Below are positions 50,767-63,051 of a stretch of DNA of 64,000 nt, in pieces (the stretch's first letter is position 1; each line of letters opens with the position of its first letter). The stretch is from positions 10,416,001 to 10,480,000 of the forward strand of contig JASJZH010000006.1 in the NCBI GenBank assembly GCA_037178975.1. The letters are read 5' to 3'. The translations under genes were made by a program, and so were the position numbers. The stretch is from Oscheius tipulae. Taxonomy: Eukaryota; Nematoda; Chromadorea; Rhabditida; Rhabditidae. The notes beneath the pieces were generated by a model. The model was not told the origin of the DNA, searched no databases, and saw only the letters and a list, made by a program, of their open reading frames with translations.

Positions 50767-53172
50767 TTAGGCGGTGTTTGGCGTTTCCCGAGTCTTCCTC
50801 TTTTCAAAGTACCGCCGGTAGATGTCTATAAACATGGAAGAGAAGGCCACCAAAAGTCCTATTCCTGACCAAATTGTCATTGGATGGGAGTAGGAAATAG
50901 TTGAGAGGAGGATTGATCCCATCTTAAGTAAGATTATTCACAAAATAGGGTGCTCATACCTGTCTAACAGTCATAACAACGGCAAAAACGATGGGTCCGA
51001 AGCGTTCGATCGTTGCATAGATGAAGAGCTAGAAGATTCGCATTGACTTTAACCGCTTTGGGTACAAACCTGTCCGATTGCCGAGCACAAACTCATCAGA
51101 AAATTGTGGAGGAGAAAGGAGTCGTGCGTCAGAGCAAAGTTTAATGAACTCCACAGCGTTCCTTGTTCTATTAGCGAGACGAGGGTCAGGATCACACTGA
51201 AAGCGTTGACTCCGAACATCATCTGAAAGAGTATAATCTTGGAGGACGGTTTGGTGAGAGTCTACTGTCAATCTTGTAGAATTTCGCCATATTTACAGGC
51301 AGATAACAACCAAACTTTTATGAAAACTAATCCAAACAGCCGATGCTCTTTCTCATCCTGTCAAGTATCTCTGGTGAAGTGAAACTACTGGATACCAATC
51401 GCTTCTGCTTCTGGGGAGCTAGTGGTCGTTTTGCAAATTGTTCAGGTTAATAGACAGAAATTTACTTCCAACTTTAAACGTGACTACAAAAAGTTCCGTG
51501 CCTGTAGTGATTATGAGAGATAGGTCGGACAAAGCCCGATTGACAGAAACAACCGAAAGCTGGTTGGAAAAAATATGTATAGACAGCGTACCTGATTTTT
51601 CGAAACTTTCGGCTTCGTGTCAAATATCACTTTCTGCCAGTTCAGTGTGAATGAGTCAAAGACGAGATAACCAGCCATCAGGACGAAGCCAGACACCTAA
51701 AACTGGCTGTAATTAAAAAAGACCTGACCCACTGATGTTGTAGTAGAAACATGACCGTGTTCTCCGGTATTCAGTAGAAACATTCCGGCTCCGATGGCAA
51801 TTCCAGCTGCTGTCGCGTATTCGGACCATTTGTAGCTTCAAACATAACTGGTTAAGCTAAGAAAAAGGGGCACACCATTGACTTCTGACCACTTTGCCCA
51901 TAAGCATGGTTGCTACGACTTTAGAGACTTTGCAGATTGTTTGTGTTGGAAAGGAGACAAACTTTAGGGCTTCATATTGACACCAAGATGACATTGTGTT
52001 GGCAAACGAAGTGTAAGAATGGACGTAGTAGGGTGGGACGTGTGGAGGTTGACTTCTCCTCGTGGCTATCAAAACTATGAGAGAAACTACGAGTGCAACC
52101 ACGCGATTGCAAAAGACTAGAAACTGCATGTCCTCAAAGCTGTCCTTCTGAAAGCAGAAACTTAAAAGAAAAAGAATCTTAAAATAGTACCTGTTCCGTA
52201 TTCCCAATCACCGTATACTCTTGCGTAATGATGCGCTCTTGCAGCCATCCCATCATCAACATTGTAGCCATGATCCCGCCGGCATCCACGGTGAACCAGA
52301 TGCAGTCGCTAGCAAAGTCATTAGTCTCCTCTTCCTTTTTCTTAGGAGGCCCGCCAGTCTGAAATCGAAGTCGAAAATCGAATTTGTGTCTCTGAAACTG
52401 TCTGGACCTAGCCGTTTGTAGATTCTAGGGGCTTAGAAGCGAGTGAGCAAGGGTTCGATTCCGACCGAAGTCTAACTTTGTGTAAAGTACCGTTTTGTAG
52501 AGAACGTTGAGCTGAGTGAGAATATTCAATCGTGATCAGGGGTTTTCAGCCTCAAGCTGCAGTTATTTCAAGAGATATTTCACGAGCCGGGTTTGATCCC
52601 CGTGGTTGACAAACTTTTCAACACGCTAATTTAAACAGAAACGGAGTTGGAGAAAGTTCTCAAAGTTTGAAAAAGCTGATTTTTTTTTCTTGATTTCTCT
52701 TGCATTCTGATTATCAGATGCCTTGTTACTCTCGCAAGATTTTAAGCCTTGTTCAAGCTTATCAAACGAAGAATCGTGGGAAGACTTACTGGCAATGGTG
52801 TGTAATTTGTGTATCCGAGAGCAAACTGCTTCAGGATTCGTGTTAAAGATGATGTTGGTGAGAACTTTCCGGCTTAAAAATGACTTTGGTACCTGCATGT
52901 TGCCTTGGTACCTGCATGTTGCCGTCTGATGTAGTATATCAAGAGAGCTGCCGGTGCTGCTATTGTAGAGTAGCCGAACCACATGACTACGAGTCGGAGT
53001 GGCCATGGCCATTCATCCGGGCCGATGTTGCGTGCCTGACATTGTAAAAGTTAGTCCCGATCTTTCAATGCCATTGTTTTCAATAACCTAACCAACTCAC
53101 AAGCATGATATATCCCACCAGGACACTGTAATGTTCTGCCCAATCGATATTGGTAATGTTTAGGTAGGGCAT
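50767..53172 (-). CDS. pst-1: PAPS transporter, SLC35B2/PAPST1 type
   Basis: Golgi antiporter bringing the sulfate donor PAPS into the lumen for heparan sulfate and tyrosine sulfation. Exons include 53101-53172, 52912-53035 (or 52893-53035), 52191-52358, 51876-52147, then ones within 51700-51840, 51580-51685, 51065-51250, 50960-51029 and 50767-50920. Family hallmarks are MSSWCQYEALKFVSFPTQ, SKVVATMLMGKVV, LMAGYLVFDSFTLNWQ, MMFGVNAFSV and FGPIVFAVVMTVRQ. The end is KTRETPNTA. Ten or so membrane helices are expected; most are visible. The join between 52893/52912 and 52358 does not keep frame with either donor, so a small exon is probably missing there. No experimental symbol is implied; pst-1 is the Caenorhabditis name. 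Confidence 0.9.
52411..52490 (+). repeat. tRNA-like fragment in PAPS transporter intron
   Basis: GGGTTCGATTCC with GAAGCGAG upstream resembles the B-box end of a tRNA and the fragment at 1-80. The T stem does not pair fully and no intact A-box cloverleaf was found. Further TTTGATCCCCGT B-box-like strings lie near 33460 and 52590. Confidence 0.3.
52886..52923. repeat. 19-bp tandem duplication over a splice donor
   Basis: TTGGTACCTGCATGTTGCC occurs twice, head to tail (52886-52904 and 52905-52923). Read on the minus strand, each copy carries a CAG|GTACC donor at the end of the second PAPS transporter exon, in different codon phases. Confidence 0.9.
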
Positions 53173-54502
53173 CGATGCATATGCTAGAAAAATGGGTGCA
53201 ATGTGACGAGAATGAGACAAAAAAAAGAGGAGAATAACGAGGCAGATTGACCGGGATTATAGAGGATCGCCGCCGGACGCCCGTAATCGCGAGGTTGCGA
53301 TGTGGAAGCTATAAAAAGAAGGTTGCGCCATGAAGAAGGACACATCGGCATCATGTTGTGTGGATCAAATAACTTTTGACAAATTCAGTATAGTCCCAAA
53401 AAACTGAATCATGTTAGCTTTTCATGAATGGGGAAGGAATTCAATAGGACAGCGTAGATGTTTATCGCGCTTTCTAGAAACAGAAAATCAAGATCAGTCA
53501 GATGTAGAAGAAGAATCTGCGAGGAAGCGTGAATAGAATTCACAGGCAGTTAAACGACCACGCATTAGCCATATTGCATGAGAAAACAGCCATGTAATTG
53601 CGTCTAAAGAAATTTATGCCATTGTGTGGAGAATAGAACAAGGCCGCAAAGGAATCAACATACAAGTTTTCCGAATTACTATTGTATTGTGAAGCAATAA
53701 TAGAGCTACTTTCTCTGTAGCCGCTTGCAAGGGACCGAGAGTATGATCCCGCCAGAGGTCTTCTTTTTTTGTAAAATACTAATTTGTAGTGTTTTTGTAT
53801 TGAGTAATACAAGGAAAATAGCTAAGGGTTTCCTATCTCCAAACATAATTACGTCCCTTCAAGTTGAAGCTAATTAGTTATTGCTAAGAGAAGACACTCG
53901 AACCACGCTATCCGGGTTAGTTCTGCGTAGGTGACAAGCTATTTTAGTAAGCTTTTTTGAGAGGAAAGAGGGATGGACAAGGTTTTCAAGATGAGAAGTT
54001 GACAAGTTTACACGAACCTTAGCTCCAAATAGGCGATAGCCAATCTTGTTTTTGTTAAAATGGAATTATAATCAAGTAGCAAGGCTTTTTTGCACCAAAA
54101 TACAGAAGATCACGTCAGTGTCTGGGATCTCGGCGTGAGGGACCGACCGCAGACAGGATTTTTTCCAATTCGGAAAAGAAATAATGGACATTTGTGTCAA
54201 AAACTCACCGGTTTGGGGTAACCCATGGCCCGACTGATCTCTTCTTATTCTCTCGCTCCTCACCTAGAACCGATCCGCTCTTTTTCCAGATCGACTGATG
54301 CAGATACGAGATTCCCCCTCTTGCCTGTGCGGGGGGCGGTACTGTCAAAATTATTATGCGATAAGGTGAGCGAGTTGACGCAGTTGGCATTGTGAGCAGG
54401 GGGCTTGTGGGAAATCGGAGGAAATATTTACTGAGAGACCATGAACAATGAACGTGACAACAGTCAGAGGAAAACAGCCATAACAGAGAGAGGAGGGAAA
54501 AG
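53173..54502. other. No gene supported
   Basis: Holds the promoter, and maybe a 5' exon, of the PAPS transporter. Only short frames otherwise. Confidence 0.4.
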
Positions 54503-57500
54503 TTAGTTGTCCGATTCGGAATCCGAAGATGAACTAGAAGAGGAACTGCTGGAAGAGTCGCTATCAGATTCGATGTCCGTATCAGAGTCGCCTGAAAATT
54601 ACGCTGATTGACAGACGAGGGAAATCATCAAAGTTTAGAAAGAGGGCTCAGAACGTACCTTCTCGGATCTTGTCCTCTTTCTCCTCCTCTTCTTCCTTCA
54701 CGACTGCATCTCCGTCCTCTGCTCCAGCTGGCTTCTCCATCTGAGCCTTCCAACGAGCGGCAGCTGCAAATAGTTTGTTGGCTCCCTTGGCCGCCTGGTC
54801 GCTCGGGAAGATGTAGTCAAAGTACTCTTCCCAGCCGGCATCCACCCCATCCTCCGTCTGAATCTGGCGACGTCGCTTAATCTTTCTAGGCATAAGATTT
54901 TCGACTCTGAAACCCAACTTTTCATGTGAAATATGAACTGAAAGCTACCTCGCGATCTCTTTCTCGTTCTCAGCCTTCTTTTCCGCTTCCAGCCAAGCCT
55001 CCAACAGCATCAGTCGCTCCTCCTTGTCACTGTTTTCCAGAGCTTTGTTGGCTCGTTCGAAAACTTTGCGAGCAGCTTCCATACGATCATGACCCTGTTC
55101 GAAGTCGGCGTACGAGACCCAGACTTTGATGTGGTTGGTCCTAGAGAGCAGCGTTTCATAGAGGTCTCTGGCTTTTTCAGTCTCATCGTTAGCGATCTCA
55201 AAGTCGATAAAGGCCTTCCACAAGAGTTCCGGCATGTCCAGGGCTGGCTGTTGGATAGCAATGTTGAAGATGGCTCGGGCACGTTCAGGATCTCCGAGGA
55301 GAGCTTCCAATTCCGCAAACTGAAAAATAGCTATTTATAGACCAATAAGTTGATTCGATCATGATGTCTTTCTCATCTTTTCATGTTAATCGCTCTTGTC
55401 AACCCGCCCGCTTCTCAAAAAAAGTAGTCCCTGTCATCTACTGCTTTTCACCAGCTTTCATCGGTGACATTCTTCATCGCTTTTGTTTCGTGACTTCATT
55501 CACAGTCAATATATTGTCCCTGACATGTCAACGTGTTTTCTCCTAGAATTAGCTCCATGGTCGGTTTCCAAAGTTACGTGGTCAACTGTCAAGCAGTAGA
55601 TGGGGAACTTTTGGCTTGTGTTTCGAAGAATAAAGAAATAAAACACCTTGTTCCAAGTTTTGCTGTTCTCCGGAGAGTATTCCAAGAACTTTTCGTAGAG
55701 GGTACGACAGCGATCGAACTCTCGCATCTGCAGCTCCAGTTCGATGTACTCGCGGAACAGCTTGTCTTTCGGACATTTACCGATCGAGACACCCTGAAAG
55801 TTGAATCTCTGCCACGTTTATTTGAAATCTTACCAAAATCTTGCGAGCTGCTTGAAGATTCAGTTGTCTGATTTCAAAATGCGAGAACATGATCCAGACC
55901 TTGGCAAAGGTGAATCGTTTGTGGGGAATGAGTTCCAGACAGGCTTGATATACCTGAAAACCATTTTTTTTAAAGCTGAAGATGAAAATCAAACTTGGCG
56001 GGTCTTTTCCGTGTCATGGGCAATCATTTCCTGGTAGAGGGCATAGTTGATCCAGAGATAAATGTAGCGTCTCCAGTAGCGCTTTTCCTCATGAGGAGGC
56101 ACGTTAGCGATGGCTCTCTCATACAGATCCTCGACTTCCTCACGCGGGAGCTCTTCATTCTCCAATAGACGAATGTAGTCGAACCAAGCGTCATAGTTGA
56201 ATGGATTGTCGGCTACTTCCTGGAATTGGTTCAGTCTGAGATGATGCAAAAGGATTCATTTTTGATGAAGAACGGGTGGAATTGCTATCGAGAGTCACAA
56301 ACTGTCACAGAAAACTTAGGAAACTAAAACTATGGCTCTTACCTTCTCATATTGGAGCTTTCTCTTGCTCACAATGACGTCTTCAATTGTAGAACGTTCT
56401 CCGTACTTCTTCTCGTGGATTGTATAGAATTTGAAGATGTCGTTGGTTCTGTGCTCCGGGAGATGATCCAATCCGTACTTGTAGATTACTCGAGCTCTGT
56501 CATGCTCTTTTTGGCGTTCTTCGAACTGGGCGAAGGCGACCAATAGGGCCTCGCTCATGTGATCTTCACCGAAGTACTCCATTCCTTGTTCGTAGACCGT
56601 GCGAGAATTGCTCATCTCTCCGTGTTTCTCCTCGAAACGAGCATACTTGATCCAGTGACCAGGATTGGTTCCATGCACGTGGAGGAATCGCTGGTAAATC
56701 TTCCTGGCCCGATCGATCTCCTTGTATCTAAAAAGTACTGTAAAAGCTTCGGTACGATTGGTTCTGTATTTGTTCCTTTTCCTACAAACTATAGCTTTAT
56801 GTTTTGCATGCTGAGACAGTACGGGCTAGATTTGGCCAAGTTCCACAAAGAGGGTATCGGATAGTTGAACGAGACAGTACGGATTACTTCGACTGTACAA
56901 TAGAGAAGTTCACTTTCAAGCCGAGACACGGCAAAGATTTCCTCTACAGACTGAAGGGTACAGATAATACCGTACTTAAAATCGAGACAGTACGGGAGTG
57001 ACCAGCCAAAATACTAACCGAAGCTCGAAATTTATGTACGTCTGCCAAGCTTGCTCTGGCGGTTCCCATTCCATCCATCGCTCAAAGACCTGTCTGGCTC
57101 CGGGAACGTTTTCAATTACTTCCTCCATGTAGGAGTACTTGAGCCAGAACTGTGTAGCTCTCGGCAGAATGGTAACGGCTCTGTCAAAGATGTTACGTGC
57201 ATGGTTGATCTGCTTGTTCCTGAAATACGATTCAGTGAAAAAAGCAATAGGAGGCCCTACCTCATCTCCATTTCCGCGTACTGAAGCCAGATGGTGATGG
57301 AGCGATGGTCGACATCTAGGCCACGTTCGAAAACTGAGCGAGCCCTGAAATCCGAACGTTACGAGGAAAAATGAAGTACCGACCTTTGCAGTTCTCCAAC
57401 GGACTCTTCCCATTTCCCGTACTTTACCCAATTGGCCAATTGATGCTTGTTCTTTCTGATACCGTCCTCAAACTCCTTTCTCTTTTTCCTCTGATACTCG

Positions 57501-57777
57501 GCAAGCTCTTCTGGGTCAGAAATCTTAAATACTTTGGTAATAGAGACGAAAATAGTGAAAAACTGACTCGGTTCTTTGGAGGAGGCGGTAGAAGTTCTAG
57601 CTCTCTCTCTTTAGCTTCACGAAGTAACTGCTCGGCAGTGATTTGAACTCCGGCGGGTTGCTGAAAAAATGATTCAAAATGTTTGACATGAGAGCCCACC
57701 TTGTTCTTGACTCGGGCTGCCTTCTTGGGCAACTTCATGGCTTTGCGAGGAGCCTCTTGGCCCTCGTCGTCACTCAT
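54503..57777 (-). CDS. crnkl-1: Crooked-neck / CRNKL1 / Clf1 splicing factor
   Basis: Core member of the Prp19-associated complex of the spliceosome, nuclear and essential in animals and yeast. It starts [20 protein letters not shown] at 57777. Next is [17 protein letters not shown], then arrays of HAT (half-a-TPR) repeats. Examples are [70 protein letters not shown] and [20 protein letters not shown]. Late exons include [18 protein letters not shown]. The tail is a short exon (TAA at 54503) encoding an acidic Ser run ([19 protein letters not shown]). Most introns are short; those at 55321-55649 and 56733-57017 are longer. The match spans the whole family length. Confidence 0.95.
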
Positions 57778-58109
57778 GATGCTCTAAAAATATAGATTAG
57801 AAAAGATGAGAATGTGGAATAAAATAGTGGAAAACTATTCGAAAAGGTAGAATTTCGTTACAACAACGAGAACTGGAAACTGGGAGCGATCGAGATTTCT
57901 ATAAGTTTTCTAACGTATATTTTAGTGAAAAAATTGCTTGGATAATGTGGAAAATCGATCTCGAGTTTGAAAAAAGCGGTGGATAGAAGCGAAAATGACC
58001 CGGTTCAAACGCGAAAGAAGAATGCTCAAGGTCCCGCCACGAAAAGCCTGCGCGTCTCAATGTACACTATGGTAGCTGTATCCTCGAAAGACCCTCGAAA
58101 ATCTAAATT

Positions 58110-58650
58110 CTACTGAACTGTTAAGCTTTCTACATAAAAATTCGTAATCCTCACACGGAAATCACACTCTTGAACATAGAAAGAAGTATGGAAATCATCT
58201 AGTGGCCATATGGTAACCGAAAGTTTCAATGGAGTGGCCTGTACGCAATTTTGCGTCCTATTAACTAATGGCATTTTGAATTTGTCTCCCACCAACGTGA
58301 TCATTATAGCTGGCTTTCTTTATTAATCTGACTTCCGTTAGTTACCTTTCTTATTTGACGCAAAAAATTGATTCAGTTTCTAGCTCCCCGCAATAATTAG
58401 TCGTCTTGCCGCCACAAAGGTTCTATGGCTCGCACCGTTTTGTTTACTGATGTTTATCGGACGGCGGGGCAGAGTGACCGCCCCTAGAAAATGGAACTGT
58501 TTGAACGAAAATATAAACATGACTGTAGAACAGGGGGGATAAACACTGTCTTGTGGCCGGTTTGGCACATCTGCTTCTCCGTTTTCTCACTCACACGGTG
58601 CGTGGCTCGTCTCTCGCTGAACACCTTTCAACAACAAAAAAATTGCAGCA
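58110..58650 (+). repeat. Duplicated promoter region, copy 1
   Basis: Upstream sequence of the chromo-barrel-like gene recurs at 60420-60767 before its decayed twin. Shared strings include CTTTATTAATCTGACTTCCG, TTTTGTTTACTGATGTTTAT, ATAAACATGACTGTA and TTTTCTCACTCACAC. Conservation reaches the start codon. Confidence 0.85.
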
Positions 58651-58657
58651 GAGACGA

Positions 58658-60212
58658 ATGACTAGCTACAGCGTAGGAGAGCTCGTTCTTGGATGCGATC
58701 GAGGAGATCCCTTCTTTTATGAAGCTGAGATCGTCTCCAACAAGGCTCGCAATGGAAAGGCTGGCTTCTGGCTCAGCTATAAGGTATCCTAAAACTACAC
58801 TCATTCTTTGGTTTGCAATGTTTTGTCTGTATAATAATGACACGTTAATGAATAAGTTGATGTAGTGGGTGTGAGAAAAAGACAGCGGTAATATAACATG
58901 ACCGTAACAAGTGTACATGACGTTTGTAAGGGAGGAAGATGACAGACTGACAGAGATAACGTGACGTTTTGTTCAGTTCTTGTTTAGCATAAAAAAAGAT
59001 CGGCGTGCGCATATTAATACACAAATTGATGTCTAAAACATAAGTCACCGCCAGTCGGACAAACTAAGTCATTCCTCCAAGAATGTTCCTGTGTGAATGA
59101 GCAGAGAAATAGTCAGGATAACTACTTTTGTGCTCCAGTCATACGACCACCAAATTATTTCTAACATTCTCTTGTAGTTTACATCTAAATATATATTTTA
59201 AGCACTTCAACTCCAGACAAGTCATCAAGATCCCCCGCTTTATTCCAGAGAATGAAACCGCCAACCGAATGAAAAAGATGACTGATAAAGCCTACAAAGT
59301 GGCCAAGGTAATGAATGACTAGTATACCTGCAAGCGAAACCATTTCAGGCCGAATACCAAAAACAGCTGGAAGCCGGGAAGAAAGATGGAATCGCCAAGG
59401 TACAGATTTTGTTGTTCTTTTGTTTTAATAACTCATTAGAAGAGGAAGGCCGCTTCTGACTTCAAAACACAAAAGGATGAGATTCCTACCTCGAAGGTAG
59501 GTTTTTGTATAAACTGTTTGTTACACTACCAACAAGGCAACCTTATTGTTTTTAGAAGAAGAGAATCGCCCAGAACAGCACCTCCAGCTCTAGCGGACCT
59601 GCTCTGAAGGTTCCGGTAAGAAATGTAATACCAGCAAGATGATGCCTTTTAGAAAGCTAATAAGGCTGTGAAACCTCGGAAGGCTCAAAAAATCCTCGTA
59701 CAGTCTAGACTGAGGCAAAGCTAACGGTTCGTTTTTAGAAGAAGAAGACCAGTGCTCCCGGCTCGTCCTCGGCAAGCTCGGCACTGAAGAAGTCGCCATC
59801 GATAAGAGATTAGATACCAGCATGTTAATACTATGGTTTAGAATAACAGGGCCAACGGGACGTCGACTTTCGAGAAAAAAGATGAAGAAAAGAAGGTAAA
59901 GGAACGGCTTAAATACTAGCATAATTCGATTACAGAAGGTCGTCGCCAAGGCTAAGATCGCCCCCAAGAAGCCGGAGGCGACTGGAGCTCAGGTATCGTA
60001 TTTATTGGCTTATGTAGTATCATAATTCAATTTCAGAAGATCGTCGCTCCCAAGAAGGTCGCTACCAAGAAGCCGGAGACGCCTGGAGTTCAGGTACGGC
60101 TCTCACTGGCCTCTACGAAACTTTACAGGCCAAAAACGGCAGAGTTTCTGGAGGTTTTGCTGGATTTGTCGCCAACAAACTATTCGCAGTTCGAAATTAT
60201 TTCGTAAAGTGA
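58658..60212 (+). CDS. Chromo-barrel-like protein with Lys-rich repeat tail
   Basis: Exon 1 (58658-58783) reads MTSYSVGELVLGCDRGDPFF then YEAEIVSNKARNGKAGFWLS, like the start of an MRG15/MSL3 chromo barrel, which binds methylated histone tails. Exon 2 is 59203-59307 (HFNSRQVIKIPRFIPENE...). Then come 59349-59399, 59440-59496, 59556-59615, 59653-59697, 59739-59801, 59842-59895, 59936-59992, 60037-60093 and 60129-60212. Every exon is a multiple of three and starts in phase 0; most of the tail exons start with Lys codons (KRKAA, KKRIA, KKKTS, KVVAK, KIVAP), giving an H1-like basic tail. The aromatic cage Trp residues of the barrel are not obvious and no MRG domain is present. The donor after 59801 is ATAAGA instead of GTAAGA: reading through stops at 59813 (SPSIRD, 172 residues), splicing gives about 252. 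Confidence 0.72.
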
Positions 60213-60419
60213 TCTCCGATCTGTTAGAATTAAGTTATGGTGCAATAATAAACGGTTTGTGCTAAAGGTGAAACCTACAAGACGACATTCGCAAAGTCTA
60301 AGAATCTGCCGTTCCAGCGTTTCTGATGTAGACATGACAAAGATGGTTTAAGGTAATGTGTTGATGTTGTGATTGAAGCCTTCAGCTCGCCGAGTGACTA
60401 AACGTTAGAAACAAAGTTT

Positions 60420-60767
60420 CACTAGAATTACCTATACGCAATGTTACGTAATGGCATTTTGAATACTAGTCCAACGACACGGTCATAATATTTGACCTTC
60501 TTTATTAATCTGACTTCCGTTATATGTGCTCCTTACTTGGCGCAAAAATTGGTTGATAGTTTCTAGCTCCTTGCGATGATTTTTCGCCTTCATACCGGGT
60601 ATATTGCTCTCACTTTGTTTACTGATGTTTATTTGACCGACTATAAACATGACTGTATGAGGCATTGTCGAGATCGTTTTGGCACATCTGTTCCTCCTTT
60701 TTCTCACTCACACGCTCGTGGCTCCTCGTCTCTCGCTGAACACTTTTCAAAAAACGAAATTGAAGAA
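60420..60767 (+). repeat. Duplicated promoter region, copy 2
   Basis: Matches 58110-58650 upstream of the paralogous gene. Parts of the middle are lost, so the copy is shorter. Confidence 0.82.
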
Positions 60768-61228
60768 ATGGTCTACGATACTGGATAGCGAGTGCTGGCC
60801 GCAATAAAGGCGCTGTCCTCTTCTATGAGGGATGCATCGTCGAGGTCAAGAAGACTCGCTACATGAATGCCAAGATAAACGATAATACATCCGCAAAATG
60901 CAATAAACATTCAGAAGCTGTATTATGAGCGTAAAAACTCCGGAAAGAATTCCGCCGTCGTCAAGGTAATCATGTATTCTTCAAGTTTCATTTTGTTTTC
61001 AGAAGAGAAGCACTGCCGCTCTCACCGACTCCGAGGAGGGCACCCCTTACAAGAAGGTAAGAATCTGTAAAAAGCTTGTTTGCTTCTTTCAACCTGGTAA
61101 CATTTCTGTTTTAGAAGCAGAAAAGAGCCCAGAGTATTACTCTCTCTCTCCCCAAGAAGGCTTGTGAGCGCCCGCCTTCCTCGGAAAACTCTTCGGAAAG
61201 TGATCTTGTGATTCTCGTCCATTCTTAA
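60768..61228 (+). pseudogene. Decayed tandem copy of the chromo-barrel-like gene
   Basis: The ATG at 60768 opens MVYDTG and then meets TAG. The matching barrel sequence (VLFYEGCIVEVKKTR) continues in another frame, so there is a stop and an indel. Downstream exons with the same plan survive: KRSTAALTDSEEGTPYKK, then KQKRAQSITLSLPKK, each after TTTTCAG/TTTTAG and starting with Lys codons, ending VHS at 61228. An mRNA starting downstream is possible, but the barrel is broken. Confidence 0.75.
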
Positions 61229-62959
61229 TTCATTTGCAGTAAAAATTGTTTTATTTTCCGAAAGTTTTACGAATGTCAAGTATAATTTTATGTGTCATTG
61301 TTCAGATACAGATAAACTGGACAGTATTCAATCACTGAATGGAGATTGAAGTTAATGACTCGAGCCCCATAGACAAGCTCTATACTCTGCATTCAAGGTC
61401 ATATTAGCCCAAATACACCTATAAATACTGTCTATACACGCCTTTGAAAAACCAGTTAGATGTGAGAATTGCCGGGTCGACGCCCTCCATCGGTCATTTC
61501 ACTATTACCGCCGAGACCCCCGTACAGCTCCCATCACCTGTCATTATGCTTGCACGCTCTCGTCAAATTTATATATTTTGAGCGTGGGCGAAAGCTCCGC
61601 TTCTAAACATTGTTTAAGGCTGTCATTATGGACAAATACGGGTGTCTTGTGAGTCATGTCCGCGCGGCAGCCACTTACTTTCGGCAGAAAAAGTAGCCCC
61701 TGACGAAATTGTATCTATCGCAACCTTGACATTGAGGCGAAGAATCCTCAATTTTGTTTCCATTGAATGTTCCTTTTCTCACAGTAACGGGTATTAGCTG
61801 CATTCTTCTTTGGATTGTCCGTGCCGGTCAGAGAGACAGCTGTACTATCTCGATTACAGAGAGAACTACTCTGTCAATTTGTCCCCGTCATCATGTTGCT
61901 TTTCATAATGCTCCAGTCACGTGGCCCACGCAACAGACCAAAATGTTCTGTCTGTCATCTTGTTCGCTTTGTATTCCTACCAACTTTGTCAGATCATTAG
62001 CTTACTCGTTTATCGTTTTCCTGTCTTTTTGTCGTTTCCGACTCCACTTTTGACTGCTTTTTGACCGCTCTTTTCACTGTTCGATTCTGTCGCCCTGATT
62101 CAGTCTCATTCTAGCAATGTTATCCAGCATCCTGGTGCTCTGTATGTCAAATAAAGTAAGCATTCAGAACTAAAATTTGACCGTGAACTTGCTCTATATA
62201 CTGTCCAGAGCCTGCTACAGGTATTATAACCTCTTTAATATTTGCATCAAGAGGAAGCTGGCATCTGCATAACATACCGTTTTAGATTTCGGTCCACGGC
62301 AACATTGCAGCGCAGGTAGTATTCTATCCCAATCAAGTGTTTAGAAATGCGTGGGAAGGTTTAGGGGACGCGGATTGTCGCACTCCGTATGTATAGGCCT
62401 CTTGGGAGTCCCCCGTAGAAGTGATTCCAACTCTCATTCGAGTTGTCCCCGTTTTTCTCGTCAATATTCGGGTGTGTCTGCTGATAAACCCGGCTATGCG
62501 CGAAAACACTCTTAGCTTCATTACGTATTCATGTTTGTCAAACAGCTGTCCAACTTAGCGTGATTTTGACCACTTGACGGGTGGGTGTGGTCAAAAAGTT
62601 TGCCCGCAAACAACTGACCCTTGTCAAATGTAGCTGATTGACCATCGTGGCTTCATTTGAACACAAATTTTCTGGGTAATTGGCCAGCTCGCCAACAAAT
62701 ACTTTGGGTAGTTGTTTGAATATTGGGGACCGAGTTAATTTCGGTGGGGAGGAACACACACACAAGTACTCGCATCGTCTTGCGCTATCGCATTTCCCGC
62801 GGGCATTTGACTCGTCTCTCGCAGCTGTGCACTCTCCCCATTGCCTTTTCTACTCCGCACTTCAGGAGCTCCCTCTGTCGACGCGGTGTCTGTCGTCTCA
62901 CCGAGACGCACACTATCTCTTTGCGGGGCTCGGCCTAGCCTAGCTTGGCCTCCAGTGCT
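61229..62959. other. No gene supported; likely promoter at right end
   Basis: Short frames only. Sequence close to 62959 is pyrimidine-rich and should hold the promoter or 5' UTR of the next gene. Confidence 0.4.
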
Positions 62960-63051
62960 ATGCGGGTAGCAGCCATGGACGCCGACCTCCGAATACCCGA
63001 CATACCCCTCGCCAAGGAGGAAGACATCGACTCCAACAAGAACAGTCAAAC
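62960..63051 (+). CDS. First coding exon of a gene leaving the window
   Basis: ATG at 62960 (a second in-frame ATG at 62975) reads MRVAAMDADLRIPDIPLAKE and continues acidic to NKNSQT before a strong donor (GTGAGTAC, 63052). No stop and no convincing next exon lies before 64000. The N-terminus is acidic with no signal peptide. Product unknown. Confidence 0.5.
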
